Counted from the stretch's first letter, positions 44,766 through 56,051 are shown. The stretch: DNA of 64,000 nt from Atherinomorus stipes (GCA_023101725.1 JALJCO010013448.1:696001-760000), one strand, 5' to 3'. Notes: generated by a model from the letters alone, not told the origin. Translations and numbers: made by a program.

Positions 44766-46014
44766 CAGAGTCCATTCTGTCCACATGTGACGTCGTTATC
44801 CAGGTACACGTTGACAACAGAACCGGAGGACGTACGTGATCCAGGATCTGGTAAAAGCCACAGAGAAAAGAATCTAATCCTGGACTTCACTCTGAGTGGA
44901 TCCATCAAGTAGCTCAAAAGAAATTGTAAGTAATTCAATAACTTCTTTCTGCAGTAATCAGTTAAACAAACTTGTATTTATTCAACATGTCAGAGTTTTA
45001 CACTGACAGCTTCTGAGTCGCTGGTGTTGCTGCACAGACGTAACTAATCAGAACTACGACCTGTTGCAGCTGCAGTGAGAACCGATGCACTTTCAGCTTC
45101 ATGATTCTGCTGAAAACAGGATCATACATCACCATTGATCTTTTTTTGGTTCAGTATTCCTCTGTATGTTCATGTGTTTGTATCTCACCTCCGATGACCT
45201 GAGCGGGAAGGCAGAAACAGGCTGAACCGCATCCAGGACCCGGTACACGGACCTGGGCTGCAGAGCTGATGCAGAGCAGAGCGTATGACAGACTGATCTG
45301 TTCCTGGTCTTTTTACTGTTTCTCATTGGTTGACCTGAGCAAATCAGGGGGGAACGTATGGATGAACATGCATGTCAGACACTGTTACAGCAGATTGTGA
45401 TGTGCAGCATGAGGGCAGGGGAAGCATTGCCTCCTCTTCCTCTGGTTAATGCAAATGCATGGCACTTTGGGATAATTGGAACTATGCAGAGACAGTGTAG
45501 ATAAAGAGCTTATGGGAGTGAATAGGTTGAATTGGAAAGGCTTTCTGAATGACTCTGACTTTTCCTTGATTGACGTCCTGAACACAGTCATAACGGGCGA
45601 GCTGGAGCTCCAGCTTAGGGAAAGCTTCTGCCGGGGGTTTTCCTGCTGCCTCGTTTTTAATTAACCACGTTGAAACCTGTAACTGGAGCCGGGGCTTAAA
45701 CAAATTTAATTGCTACATAATAGCTAGTTTAATACAATTGTGCAGCAATTAGGAAGGATATTTGTTGCCGGCTGGCATAATAATGCGCACAGCGCCTTAC
45801 TTTCTCCCCCGTCCCTCCAAGCGGCATTGAAGTGTTGTCTGGCAGGGGATTTCTCCGTGGGCACGGGGCACAGATGTGCTCTCGACTGCAGCATATGGGA
45901 CTTTGGCTCAGTCAGAAACAGCTCCGAGGAGCGTTTACTTACACATTCACCCAGTTCTGCAGAAATATCCCAATTACAGCTAATTAGTCCATCTTTCTCG
46001 AGGCAGTCGCTTAA
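44766..46014. other. High-complexity sequence, possible conserved non-coding element (left half)
   Basis: No repeats. From about 45440 to 46014 the sequence is dense and non-repetitive, with an octamer-like ATGCAAATGCA (45454) and several AATTA cores (TTTAATTGCTACATAAT, CAGCTAATTAG). It continues, after the array at 46030-47393, into similar single-copy sequence. Conservation is inferred from texture and would need alignment to other fishes. Confidence 0.35.
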
Positions 46015-47408
46015 GCTTCGCCTGTCAAATGCATGAATCTATCTTGAATGTCCTCTGAATGTGGCCTAAATGTGTCCTTAAGGTATCTTGAATGTCCTTT
46101 AAATGTGTCCTGAATGTCCCCGGAATGTGTCTTTAATGTGTCCTAAATATATCTTGAGTGTGTCCTGAATGTCCTGTTAAAGTTTCTTGGATGCGTCCTG
46201 AATGTCCTCTAAATGTGTCTTGTATGTATCTTGAATGTGTCCTAAAGATGTCCTTAATGTATCTTGAATGTCCCTTGAACATGTCTTGAATGTGTCCTAA
46301 ATGCGTCCTGAATGGTCCCTGAGTGTGTCCTGAATGTCCTGTTAAAGTTTCTTGAATGCGTCCTGAATGTGCCTCTGAATATATCTCGAATGTGTCCTAA
46401 AGGTGTCTTTAATGTATCTTGAATGTCCCTTGAACATGTCTTATATGTGTCCAAAATGTGTCCAAAATGTCCCCAAATGTCTTCTAAATGTCCTGTGAAT
46501 GTGTCTTGAATGTCTTCTGAATGTGTCCTAAATGTGCCCTTAAGGTATTTTGATTGTCCTTTAAATGTGTCCTGAATGTCTGTTGAATGTCCCCGGAATG
46601 TGTCTTTAATGTGTCCTGAATATATCTTAAGTGTGTCCTGAATATCCTGTTAAAGTTTCTTGGATGCGTCCTGAATGTCCTCTGAATGTGTCTTGAATGT
46701 ATCTTGAATGTGTCCTAAAGGTGTCTTTAATGTATCTTGAATGTCCCTTGAACATGTCTTGAATATGTCCTAAATGTGTCCCAAATGTGTCCCAAATCTC
46801 TTTTGAATGTCCTGTGAGGGTGTCTTGAATGTCTCTGAATGTGTCCTCATGTGTCCTTCATGTATCTTTAATGTGTCTGGAACGTCCTCTATATACATCT
46901 TTAATATGTCCTGAAGGTCCTCTGAATGTGTCTTGAATGTATCTTGAATGTGTCCTAAAGATGTCCCTAATGTATATTGAATGTCCCTTGAACATGTCTT
47001 GAATGTGTCCTAAATGTGTCCGACCCTGAATGTTTCTGGAATGTCCTGTTAAAGTTTTTTGAATGCGTCCTGAATGTCCTCTGAATGTGTCTTGAATGTG
47101 TCGTAAAGGAGTCCTTAATGTATCTTGAATGTCCCTTGAACATGTCTTGAATGTGTCCTAAATGTGTCCCAAATGTCCCCCGAATATCTTTTGAATGTCC
47201 TGTGAAGGTGTCTTGAATGCGTTTTGAATGTCCTCTGAATGTGTCTTGAATGTGTCCTAATGTGTCCTTTATGTATCTTAAATGTGTCTGGAACGTCCTC
47301 TATATACATCTTTAATGTGTCCTGAATGTCCTCTGAATGTGTCCTAAATGTGTCAGGAATGTCCTCTATATAGATCTTGATTGTGTCGCCTTCGCTTCGC
47401 CTGTCAAA
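46015..47408. repeat. 11-bp array flanked by a 15-bp direct repeat
   Basis: GCTTCGCCTGTCAAA occurs at 46015-46029 and again at 47394-47408, exactly at the two edges of the array. Between them run 11-mers of the TGAATGTGTCC type (TGAATGTCCTC, TAAATGTGTCC, TTAATGTATCT). A longer phrase, GTATCTTGAATGTCCCTTGA then ACATGTC, recurs five times at irregular distance. The unit is the one used at 41.5-44.8 kb. The arrangement looks like insertion of an array-bearing segment with target-site duplication into unique DNA. Confidence 0.9.
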
Positions 47409-48315
47409 CACAGTTTTTCTGGACAGTTGTTAAACTTCCCTTGATTATTTGTTGCAGACATTTCATTGACGATTTTGATTGCGTAGCAGACTGCAGCACC
47501 ATCCACTATAAGACTGTCATAGCTGTCAAATGTCTCATTACTTCATGTCAAGTCAAAGATGTGTTCATATTTATGCTGTGAGGCTGCGCTGTATGGGAAA
47601 ATGTTGGTACAAGGCATTATTTATTGAAGGGACGATGACAGACAATGTACCTGAGGAAGTTTGAAAAGTGGAAAATAACATGCCTCTCCCTTAATAAGGC
47701 TGTCTTGTCAAACATTTATAGGACAGAGCAAAAACAAGGGCAGAGAGGTATGTTTATTGACATCATGTCTCAGGGAGGCTGTCACAGGATACGGGGATGG
47801 GAGAGTACTGAAGAAAAAATTCAGGCATTGTGTTTGGAGGAAGTGCTTATCTCTGAATTGCCCCGAGGTCTTTTCAAAAGAGCAAAAGGCTGCGTTTCAT
47901 GGTGTTTTCTAAGTGTATTTGTGTGTGTTAAAGCTCTAACCCATATCTATTACCAGGAAGCTGAAACACAAGAGTCGCGCTCTAAAACCAAATTGCCTTT
48001 ATTGAAAAAAGAAAAACAGACAACTTGTCATTCAAAATGCCTGAAGACACAGTTCAAACAATGAGGTATTGTTGAATTTGTGCACACATGACAGGTCTTC
48101 ACTTACATAGATGTGCATTATTTATACGGTGATATACAACTGCGACTGCATAACAGTTGTGATCGTCTGGTAAATATGAAAAAGAACCGAAAACAATTAA
48201 TTCAAAATCTTATTTTATTCCCTGTAGCACAAAAACAAGAAATGAGATTATAAAACTGAGACATCTTAACATTTAACAGAAAATATGAGCTGATTTTTAA
48301 TTGGATGAAAGGAAC
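47409..48315. other. High-complexity sequence, possible conserved non-coding element (right half)
   Basis: Single-copy-looking sequence continues from the right copy of the 15-bp repeat. The 139-codon plus-strand frame at 47645 has no recognised domain and no start or splice context of note. The texture is similar to that left of the array. Confidence 0.35.
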
Positions 48316-49832
48316 ACATCTGAAAAAAGTAGTTCCAGGGTGATGTTTACCATTGTGTAGTAATACGTCTGTAAAAAGTAGTTCCAGGGTGATGTTTACC
48401 ATCGTGTAGTAACACGTCTGTAAAAAGTAGTTCCAGGGTGATGTTTACCATTGTGTAGTAATACGTCTGTAAAAAGTAGTTCCAGGGTGATTTTTACCAT
48501 CGTGTAGTAACACGTCTGTAAAAAGTAGTTCCAGGGTGATGTTTACCATCGTGTAGTAACACGTCTGAAAAAAGTAGTTCCAGGGTGATGTTTACCATTG
48601 TGTAGTAATACGTCTGTAAAAAGTAGTTCCAGGGTGATGTTTACCATCGTGTAGTATTACGTCTGTAAAAAGTAGTTCCAGGGCTGATGTTTACCATTGT
48701 GTAGTAACACGTCTGTAAAAAGTAGTTCCAGGGTAATGTTTACCATCGTGTAGTAACTAGTCTGTAAAAAGTAGTTCCAAGGTGATGTTTACCATCGTGT
48801 GGTAATACGTCTGTAAAAAGTAGTTCCAGGGTGATGTTTACCATCGTGTAGTAACTAGTCTGTAAAAAGTAGTTCCAAGGTGATGTTTACCATCGTGTAG
48901 TAATACGTCTGTAAAAAGTAGTTCCAGGGTAATGTTTACCATCGTGTAGTAACTAGTCTGTAAAAAGTAGTTCCAAGGTGATGTTTACCATTGTGTAGTA
49001 ACAGGTCTGTAAAAAGTAGTTCCAAGGTGATGTTTACCATCGTGTAGTAACACGTCTGTAAAAAGTAGTTCCAGGGTAATGTTTACCATCGTGTAGTAAC
49101 TAGTCTGTAAAAAGTAGTTCCAGGGTAATGTTTACCATCGTGTAGTAACTAGTCTGTAAAAAGTAGTTCCAGGGTGATGTTTACCATCGTGTAGTAACAC
49201 GTCTGTAAAAAGTAGTTCCAGGGTAATGTTTACCATCGTGTAGTAACTAGTCTGTAAAAAGTAGTTCCAGGGTAATGTTTACCATCGTGTAGTAACTAGT
49301 CTGTAAAAAGTAGTTCCAAGGTGATGTTTACCATCGTGTAGTAACACGTCTGTAAAAAGTAGTTCCAGGGTAATGTTTACCATCGTGTAGTAACTAGTCT
49401 GTAAAAAGTAGTTCCAGGGTGATGTTTACCATCGTGTAGTAACAGGTCTGTAAAAAGTAGTTCCAAGGTGATGTTTACCATCGTGTAGTAACACGTCTGT
49501 AAAAAGTAGTTCCAGGGTAATGTTTACCATCGTGTAGTAACTAGTCTGTAAAAAGTAGTTCCAGGGTAATGTTTACCATCGTGTAGTAACTAGTCTGTAA
49601 AAAGTAGTTCCAGGGTAATGTTTACGATCGTGTAGTAACACGTCTGTAAAAAGTAGTTCCAGGGTGATGTTTACCATCGTGTAGTAACACGTCTGTAAAA
49701 AGTAGTTCCAGGGTGATGTTTACCATCGTGTAGTAACATGTCTGTAAAAAGTAGTTCCAGGGTGATGTTTAACATCGTGTAGTAATACGTCTGTAAAAAG
49801 TAGTTCCAGGGCTGATGTTTACCATCGTGTAC
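48316..49832. repeat. 49-bp minisatellite, left part (about 31 units)
   Basis: Unit AAAAAGTAGTTCCAGGGTGA, then TGTTTACCATCGTGTAGTAA, then CACGTCTGT. Variants: GGGTAATG, AAGGTGATG, GGGCTGATG, ATTGTGTAG, AACTAGTCTG and AATACGTCTG. The AACTAGTCTG/GGGTAATG pair recurs as a block in the right half. It continues after the insertion at 52183. Confidence 0.95.
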
Positions 49833-50019
49833 ACACTTAGACACCTAAACACATAAAATAACAACAGCTCACAACCACTTCTGAGGGGCGGGCCATATAG
49901 TGTGTGGTAGGGAGGGAGGGGCCGGTTGGGGGGACATGCCCCCTACGCGACCCCACTCCCGGCATGACTTGGCACTGCCCCTTAGTTTTAACTGCAAACA
50001 ACACACATCTTACACACAC

Positions 50020-51450
50020 AGTCATGAGTGGGGGGTGGGGGGGGACAGGGTCCTTTCATACCCCGGTCTCCCGGGCGCTACTGGGGGAGGGGGGGACAGT
50101 GGCTACTTCACGCGCCAGTGGTTAAGGCTGGCTGCATTGCGGGGGGATCTGCTGGCCTGGGGGACGCCTGGCCTGCTGCGTCCGGGGGGTGGGGGATGGG
50201 GGGTGGTGGTGGGGGGAACGTGTTGGGGGCTTGGAACTCGCGGCTCCTTCCCCGGCCCGGGCTACCACTCAGGAGGCACGAGGGCATGGGCAAGAGAGAG
50301 GTGGGTATGTGAGAATAATGAATGAGAGTGTGAAGGAGGAAATGTGGGAGGGAGGAACTTGGGCTGGAAGAGGGAGGAGATGTGGGTAAGTGGTTGAAGG
50401 AAAGGGGGGATGGAGGAAGGAGTGGCATGCTCGTGAGTGTCTAGTAGGGATGGTCGTGAGGGGCTGAAGGAAGGAAGGGCGGGAGTGTGATAGGTCAGAG
50501 GGATGGGGCGGGGCTGGACATGTAGGGGGGGGGGGGGGGGGGCTGTATGGGGTATTGGGGGTATAGGGAGGGTGGGGGCGTATGTGTGGGGGGGTGGGGA
50601 GGGGTTGGTGCAGTTATGTGGGGGGAGTGCATGTGTGTGTTAGAGGGTATGAGGAGGTGGGGGTAGGTGTGGACGGTAGAGGGAGGGAGAGTGTTGGGGG
50701 TGGAGAGAGGAGTGAGTGTGGGTATGTAAGGTCAGAGAGCGGAGTGGGTGGGTGTATGCGTGTGTGGGGGGGGTACACGGAGGTGTTGGGTAGGGCTGGG
50801 CGGTGTGGGCGGAGGTTCGTACCTCGGTATTCGTGCCGGGCATCTTGGTGTCGGTGCGGTGCGGTGTGGCTGCGGGTTGGTTGGGGGCCGGGCGCTTTGG
50901 TGGGGGGTGCGGTTTTGTTTGTGGCTTCCGGGGTTTTTTGTGCGGGGCGGGCGCAGGGGGGGATCTGTATCTTGTATGTGGTTGCTCTTGCGGTATTGAT
51001 GTCTTGGGTGCCTGTGTCCCGATGTGGGGGCGGTGACGGTATATCTTTCAGCCCCAGTGTTGGGGTAGGTGTGTGGGGAGTGTGTGTGTGAGCGTGGTGG
51101 CGGGGTAGGGGGGTGGGAGAGGTGGTGGCGCCCTGGTGTCAGGTGTATCAGGGACTTTGGGGTGGGGGCTGGCCTGCCCTGGGGGGCGTCGTCTGGGGGT
51201 CCGGTCCTCCTGGGTTTCGGTTGGGCCGCCCGGGTCCGGGGGGGGGGTGGCTGCTCCTGGGCGCTTGGGCCCTGGGCCCGGCGCTGTCTCCGCTCCGGGG
51301 GACGCCCGGCGCCCGGTGGGGTCGGCAGCTGCTGGTCTTGGTCCGCTGGGGCCTGGGCCTCCAGACTGCGGGGGGCTCCGGCTGGGGCCGCTTTTTGCCG
51401 CCCTTCGGGGGGATGCATGTCCGCTCTTTGGGGGGGGTAGCTGGGATCTG
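50020..51450 (+). other. G-quadruplex-dense, strongly G-skewed segment
   Basis: Dozens of runs of three or more G on the plus strand, including a G-run of about 19 at 50524-50542 and clusters such as GGGGGGTGGGGGATGGGG. The plus strand is G- and T-rich and has few C runs, so the skew is strand-specific as in some LINE 3' UTRs. Confidence 0.8.
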
Positions 51451-51579
51451 GGCCTCTGGGTGGCTGCTGGGGGCCTGGGTCGCGAGCCTTGCGGGCTTCC
51501 TCCTCCTTGCAGAGACGAGGCTGCATCTGCATGACTGTATCACCACGGAGCACCCTTTATTATGCATGTTGACACTGTG

Positions 51580-51691
51580 ACACTGCTTCCCATTGCGATG
51601 ACTAGGTCGTACCTCTTCTTTACTTCCCATTGCGATGACTAGGTTGTACCTCTTCTCTACTTCCCATTGCGCTGACTAGGTTGTACCTCTT
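51580..51691 (+). repeat. 37-bp direct repeat, three copies
   Basis: CTTCCCATTGCGATGACTAG then GTCGTACCTCTTCTTTA is repeated three times with few changes (GTTGTACC; GCGCTGACT in the last). It lies within the LINE-like insertion. Confidence 0.9.
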
Positions 51692-52122
51692 CTCTGCGTA
51701 GTTCTGCGTGTGTTTGTATGATCTGAGGATATTTAAGCCACCTGCAGGTACTCCTGTAGGGGATTGCTTGTTTTGTTTTCCAACAGAGACCTTGGTTGTT
51801 TAGGGATCGCGGTACAGATGTACCAGTGAACTGTGTAAGTGGATTCATGTTTTCTCTTCTCTCTCTCTTCCTCTTCCTTACTCCTCTCTCTCTGTTTCAC
51901 TTTCTATCATTACCTCTATTCACTTTCATTTCTCCCTTGTCAGGCCCAGCAGTATGAAATGGAATGGTGTAATAGACAAATGTTTAAATAAAGAAATAAA
52001 ATGAATAAACATGATATCAAGTGGAGCCTTATGTTCATAAAGCTCCGCTTGATAAAGCAAAACTGTTCAACAGAATAAAGCAATCAGATTTCCATTCTGC
52101 TTGCTTCAATGCTGGACAGGAC

Positions 52123-52165
<43 letters not shown>

Positions 52166-52182
52166 AAAAAAAAAAAAAAAAA

Positions 52183-52905
52183 GTAGTTCCAGGGTGATGT
52201 TTACCATCGTGTAGTAACACGACTGTAAAAAGTAGTTCCAGGGTGATGTTTACCATCGTGTAGTAACACGTCTTTAAAAAGTAGTTCCAGGGTGATGTTT
52301 ACCATCGTGTAGTAACACGACTGTAAAAAGTAGTTCCAGTGTGACGTTTACCATCGTGTAGCAACACGTCTGTAAAAAGTAGTTCCAGGGTGATGTTTAC
52401 TATTGTGTAGTAACACGTCTGTAAAAAGTAGTTCCAGGGTGATGTTTACCATCGTGTAGTAACATGTCTGTAAAAAGTAGTTCCAGGGTGATGTTTACTA
52501 TCAGGTAGTAACACGTCTGTAAAAAGTAGTTCCAGGGTGATGTTTACCATCGTGTAGTAACACGTCTGTAAAAAGTAGTTCCAGGGTGATGTTTACTATT
52601 GTGTAGTAACACGTCTGTAAAAAGTAGTTCCAGGGTGATGTTTACCATCGTGTAGTAACATGTCTGTAAAAAGTAGTTCCAGGGTGATGTTTACTATCAG
52701 GTAGTAACACGTCTGTAAAAAGTAGTTCCAGGGCTGATGTTTACCATCGTGTAGTAACACGTCTGTAAAAAGTAGTTCCAGGGCTGATGTTTACCATCGT
52801 GTAGTAACACGTCTGTAAAAAGTAGTTCCAGGGTGATCTTTACCATCGTGTAGTAACACGTCTGTAAAAAGTAGTTCCAGGGTGATGTTTACCATCGTGT
52901 AGCAT
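52183..52905. repeat. 49-bp minisatellite, right part (about 15 units)
   Basis: Same unit as 48316-49832. Units with TTTACTATC.GGTAGTAACA and TTTACTATTGTGTAG are specific to this side and recur in a block of three units (52390-52520 and 52570-52700). The array ends at GTGTAGCATCTCGTC. Confidence 0.95.
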
Positions 52906-53534
52906 CTCGTCTTCTTTGGCTGCTGCGTTTTGCTTCTTTCTTGTGAAACTGCCAGCATTGGTACATGTTTAGAGTTCCAGTGCAATTCATAATAAAAGAG
53001 AATAAATCTCCACAAAGTGACGTTGTTCATATCAGATGCTACTTTAGTTCTGATAAATAATGAAAACAGGTCCCAGCATCAGTCCATCATTAACAAAAAC
53101 ACTGGTGCAATTTAGCAAATGAGGCAAACAGGAGAAAAAGGCCTTTCCCTGTTGGTGCTTTAATTATTGATACAAACTCTAATTACACGATTATCAGGTG
53201 AATGGAGCTGGGCATTTGAGGGGCAGTCGGTGCAGCGCTCTGAAAGCCATAATTGGGATCTGATGGTCAGGGGCCGCTCATTAATTGACCCCTGCTGATC
53301 TGAGCAGAACAGAACCCACAATAGAGGGCTGTTAACGATGCAGCATCTACACGGTTGGAAGCAGTGTAAATGAAGATGGCAGCAGCCGCTCTGCTGGGGC
53401 CGCGAGTGAATGGCTGAGACGGGCTGTTCACACTCCTCTAACCCCACAACAGGCCACAACCTCACCGACAATGAGAGGAGACGGCGCACGCCCGGCGAAG
53501 CTGGAGACGGAGAACGTCTTAGCCAGAATTACAA
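52906..53534. other. Unassigned; possible conserved non-coding DNA at 53140-53420
   Basis: After the array the sequence is unique. 53140-53420 is high-complexity with homeodomain-like cores (GCTTTAATTATTGATAC, CTAATTACACGATTATC, TCATTAATTGACC). No exon evidence. Confidence 0.3.
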
Positions 53535-54392
53535 GGCTCTGCCGTGGGGGCTTTGGCCAGACCAAGAGTTTTGGCCATACGGGGGGGTTAGGGCCAGACT
53601 GGGGTTTTGGTCAGACCTGGGGCTTTGGTTAGACCGGGATCTTGGGCCAGACCTGAGGCTTTGGTCAGACCTGGAGCCTTGGTCAGACCGGGATCTTGGG
53701 CCAGACCTGAGGCTTTGGTCAGACCTGGAGCTTTGGTCAGACCTGGGGCTTTGCTCAGACCTGGGGCTTTGGCCAGACCTGGGGCTTTGGCCAGACTTAG
53801 GACCTTGGTTAGGCCTAGGGTTTTGGTTAGACCTGGGGCTTTGGTTAGACCGGGATCTTGGGCCAGACCTGAGGCTTTGGTCAGACCTGGAGCCTTGGTC
53901 AGACCGGGATCTTGGGTCAGACCTGGGGCTTTGGTCAGATCTGGGGCCTTGGTCAGACCTGGAGCTTGGGTCAGACCAGGGGCTTTGGTTAGACCTGGGG
54001 CTTTGGTTAGACTGGGAACTTGAGCCAGACCTGGGGCTTTGGCCAGACCTGGGGTCTTGGTCAGACCTGGGTCTTGGTCAGACCTGGGGCTTTGGTCGGA
54101 CTGGGATCTTGGGTCAGACCTGGGGCTTTGGTCAGACTTGGGACCTTGGTCAGACCTGGAGCTTTGGTCAGACTTGTGGTTTTGGTAAGAGCTGGGGCTT
54201 TGGTCAGACCTGGGGCTTTGGTTAGACTGGGAACTTGAGCCAGACCTGGGGCTTTGGCCAGACTTGTGGTTTTGGTCAGACCTGGGGCTTTGGCCAGACC
54301 AGGGGCTTTGGTCAGACCTGGGGCTTTGGTTAGAACTGGATCTTGAGCCAGACCCGGGGCTTTGCTCAGACCTGGGGCCTTGGTCAGACCAA
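53535..54392. repeat. 18-bp minisatellite, about 47 units
   Basis: Unit GGGGCTTTGGTCAGACCT, with variants GGCCTTGG, GGGATCTTGGG, GAGCTTTGG and CCAGACTTG. Longer blocks of about 70-140 bp recur (GGGATCTTGGGCCAGACCTG then AGGCTTTGG at 53637, 53691 and 53850). The 18-bp length keeps several frames open (RPGALV, LGLWSD, GLTKAP); not proteins. Confidence 0.95.
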
Positions 54393-54470
54393 CGCAATGC
54401 TCATGTCCTGCCGGTTCTCTGGTGTCACGTATGTTTTTCCAGTGAATCAAACTAATTTTTGCACCTTTTA

Positions 54471-54823
54471 TGGGCCTTTTCCATTGCAGCTGCACGGGAC
54501 ACGGTACAGCACAGTAGCACTACACGCTAAAGACGACCAGGATGTTTTTCGTTTCCACACAGGAGAAGCAGTAGTCTACTACCTGGAAGTGGGTGGGGTG
54601 GACTGCCGTGACGTCACTGCTGTGCCACGCGGTGGTCAGTAAAGTAAATACAACAATGTATGACCCGCATGATGACAATATCCTTTGACCAATCAGTGGT
54701 GGTTCAGCACGGTTAGAGCTAGCTCTGAAACAGGTGCGGATAATCGTAACGGCTTTTCCCAGAGGAAACACAAATAAAGCGTCCCGTGTGGAAGGGTTAC
54801 GAACGTGCAGTGGAAAAGGCCCA
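54471..54823. mobile_element. 353-bp MITE with TTA target duplication (PIF/Harbinger-like)
   Basis: The left end TGGGCCTTTTCCATTGCA and the right end TGCAGTGGAAAAGGCCCA are inverted repeats of 18 bp with one mismatch. TTA flanks both ends (54468-54470 and 54824-54826). A 3-bp TWA duplication is the rule for PIF/Harbinger elements. Inside, CACGGTACAGCACAG and GACGTCACTGC are present but no frame. Confidence 0.75.
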
Positions 54824-54908
54824 TTAGAAAATTGTGCTAAACAGCCATTTTATGCTAGCATCATTCAAAATGTAACTGTCAGCACAGATTTGGCACATCA
54901 TGTAATTA

Positions 54909-54909
54909 T

Positions 54910-54959
<50 letters not shown>

Positions 54960-54970
54960 GGGGGGGGGGG
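54909..54970 (+). repeat. (GT)n microsatellite followed by a G-run of about 28
   Basis: About 16 GT units, then an almost pure G homopolymer. Such runs are prone to length error in sequencing. Confidence 0.9.
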
Positions 54971-55902
54971 TAGTTCATGTTAGCTGAGCTTGATGTTCCA
55001 CTCAGAAAGTGGCCCAGTGACCAGGCATGTGTCCAGTAAGCTGTCCAACCCGCCATCAACCAGACGAGTGAACAAAGTGTTAGTGAAAAGGCACCAGCGG
55101 GGGACGCCCTGCACCTGGGGCTGAGTAAACTTTTTCATGCTTCTCAACAACTTGCCCTCTTTCTTTCTGCTCCCTTTATTTATCACCAGGGGGTATAACA
55201 CACTTTGAAAAAGCAAACATTTCCTACCAGCTTGCCGGGAGACGAGCCTTTGTTCCTCTCTGCCCACCTCCTGTCGGCAGATCGCTGTTTAACAGTCCGC
55301 TGATAATGTTCCTTTCCGCTGCTCAGTCCACAAGCATCCCTGTGTGAAAGTTAAAACTGGGAACGTTTGTCGATTGAGACATAAGTCTCCAGCATGTCAA
55401 CCAAGTTTCCAGATGGCAGCCATGATGGATGCATGCTGGAGGACATATTTAGACATACTGGGATTGACCAGTGGACGCCAGAGGGCAGAGGTCAGGACGT
55501 TTACGTCCCCAGTGATTACGAGTCACCGCGGTTCAAGACAATAGGGAACATTTGGATGATGCACAGGGGTACTGCTCCATCCTGTAAAAACATGCAGCTC
55601 TCAGAAACATGTGGATTAACGGGTCGACCCCCCCTCAACCTCAGCAAGCAAACACACCAGGGACTTTCTCTGCATGAGTGTTCGCTGCAGCATGCTCACC
55701 GAGCCAGAAACGAACTCACTTTACAGTTCCTCCAGTCACTTTATGTAGAGAGATTTACACTTTCATGACAAAGGGAGTTTTTTTATCGAACATGCAGGAA
55801 TTTCCTCAGTCGCGATATCTCTGAATTTTCCTCAGCATCTTACGAAGGTCTATCAGGCACGGTCACACGTTAGGACCTATACCGTAACTTCTAAGGTGTA
55901 AA
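54971..55902. other. Unassigned, single-copy-looking sequence
   Basis: Frames of 66-124 codons overlap in 55340-55770 with no domain. No repeat seen. Confidence 0.4.
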
Positions 55903-56051
55903 CAGGGTTCCCACTCTTTTCTTGAAGTTATTTTCCAGGACTTTTCCAGGACATTTTCAGGACTTTTCCAGCTGCTACGGTACAAGTCGAGTTATCACAG
56001 CATAGACTAATAACTTCCACCACAAGCTTTTGGAGACATGTTCTACAATTG

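Larger units (their letters stand above)
49833..52182 (+). mobile_element. Poly(A)-tailed G-rich LINE-like insertion splitting the 49-bp array
   Basis: The insertion starts ACACACTTAGACACCTAAAC and ends in an A-tract of about 54 bp, partly interrupted, that leads into AAAAAGTAGTTCC of the array. The left 1.7 kb is very G-rich on the plus strand (many GGGG runs), followed by TTCCCATTGCGATGACTAGG triplets, a pyrimidine stretch (TCTCTCTTCCTCTTCC), a GTGTAATAGACAAATG segment and AATAAAGAAATAAAATG. G-rich 3' UTRs followed by poly(A) are typical of L1/Tx1-type LINEs in fish, by general recall. No reverse-transcriptase motif is present, so the copy would be 5'-truncated. Frames in the G-rich part (up to 273 codons) are composition artefacts. 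Confidence 0.6.

Noticed and set aside
46030..47393. Retrovirus or LTR element between the 15-bp repeats
   Set aside because: The repeats are far too short for LTRs and the interior is only 11-mers, with no primer-binding site, polypurine tract or pol motif.
47645..48064. 139-codon plus-strand frame
   Set aside because: No domain recognised and no repeated or conserved motif; a chance frame in unique AT-moderate DNA is more likely.
48316..49832. 49-bp array considered as CRISPR-like
   Set aside because: No unique spacers; the whole unit repeats, and variation is by point changes.
50732..51630. 273- and 160-codon Pro/Arg-rich minus-strand frames
   Set aside because: They lie in the G-rich segment, where TAA and TGA are rare on the minus strand; composition explains the open frame, and plus-strand frames are open too.
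53410..54495. Frames up to 271 codons with LGLWSD, RPGALV or GLTKAP repeats
   Set aside because: By-products of the 18-bp array; several frames are open together on both strands.
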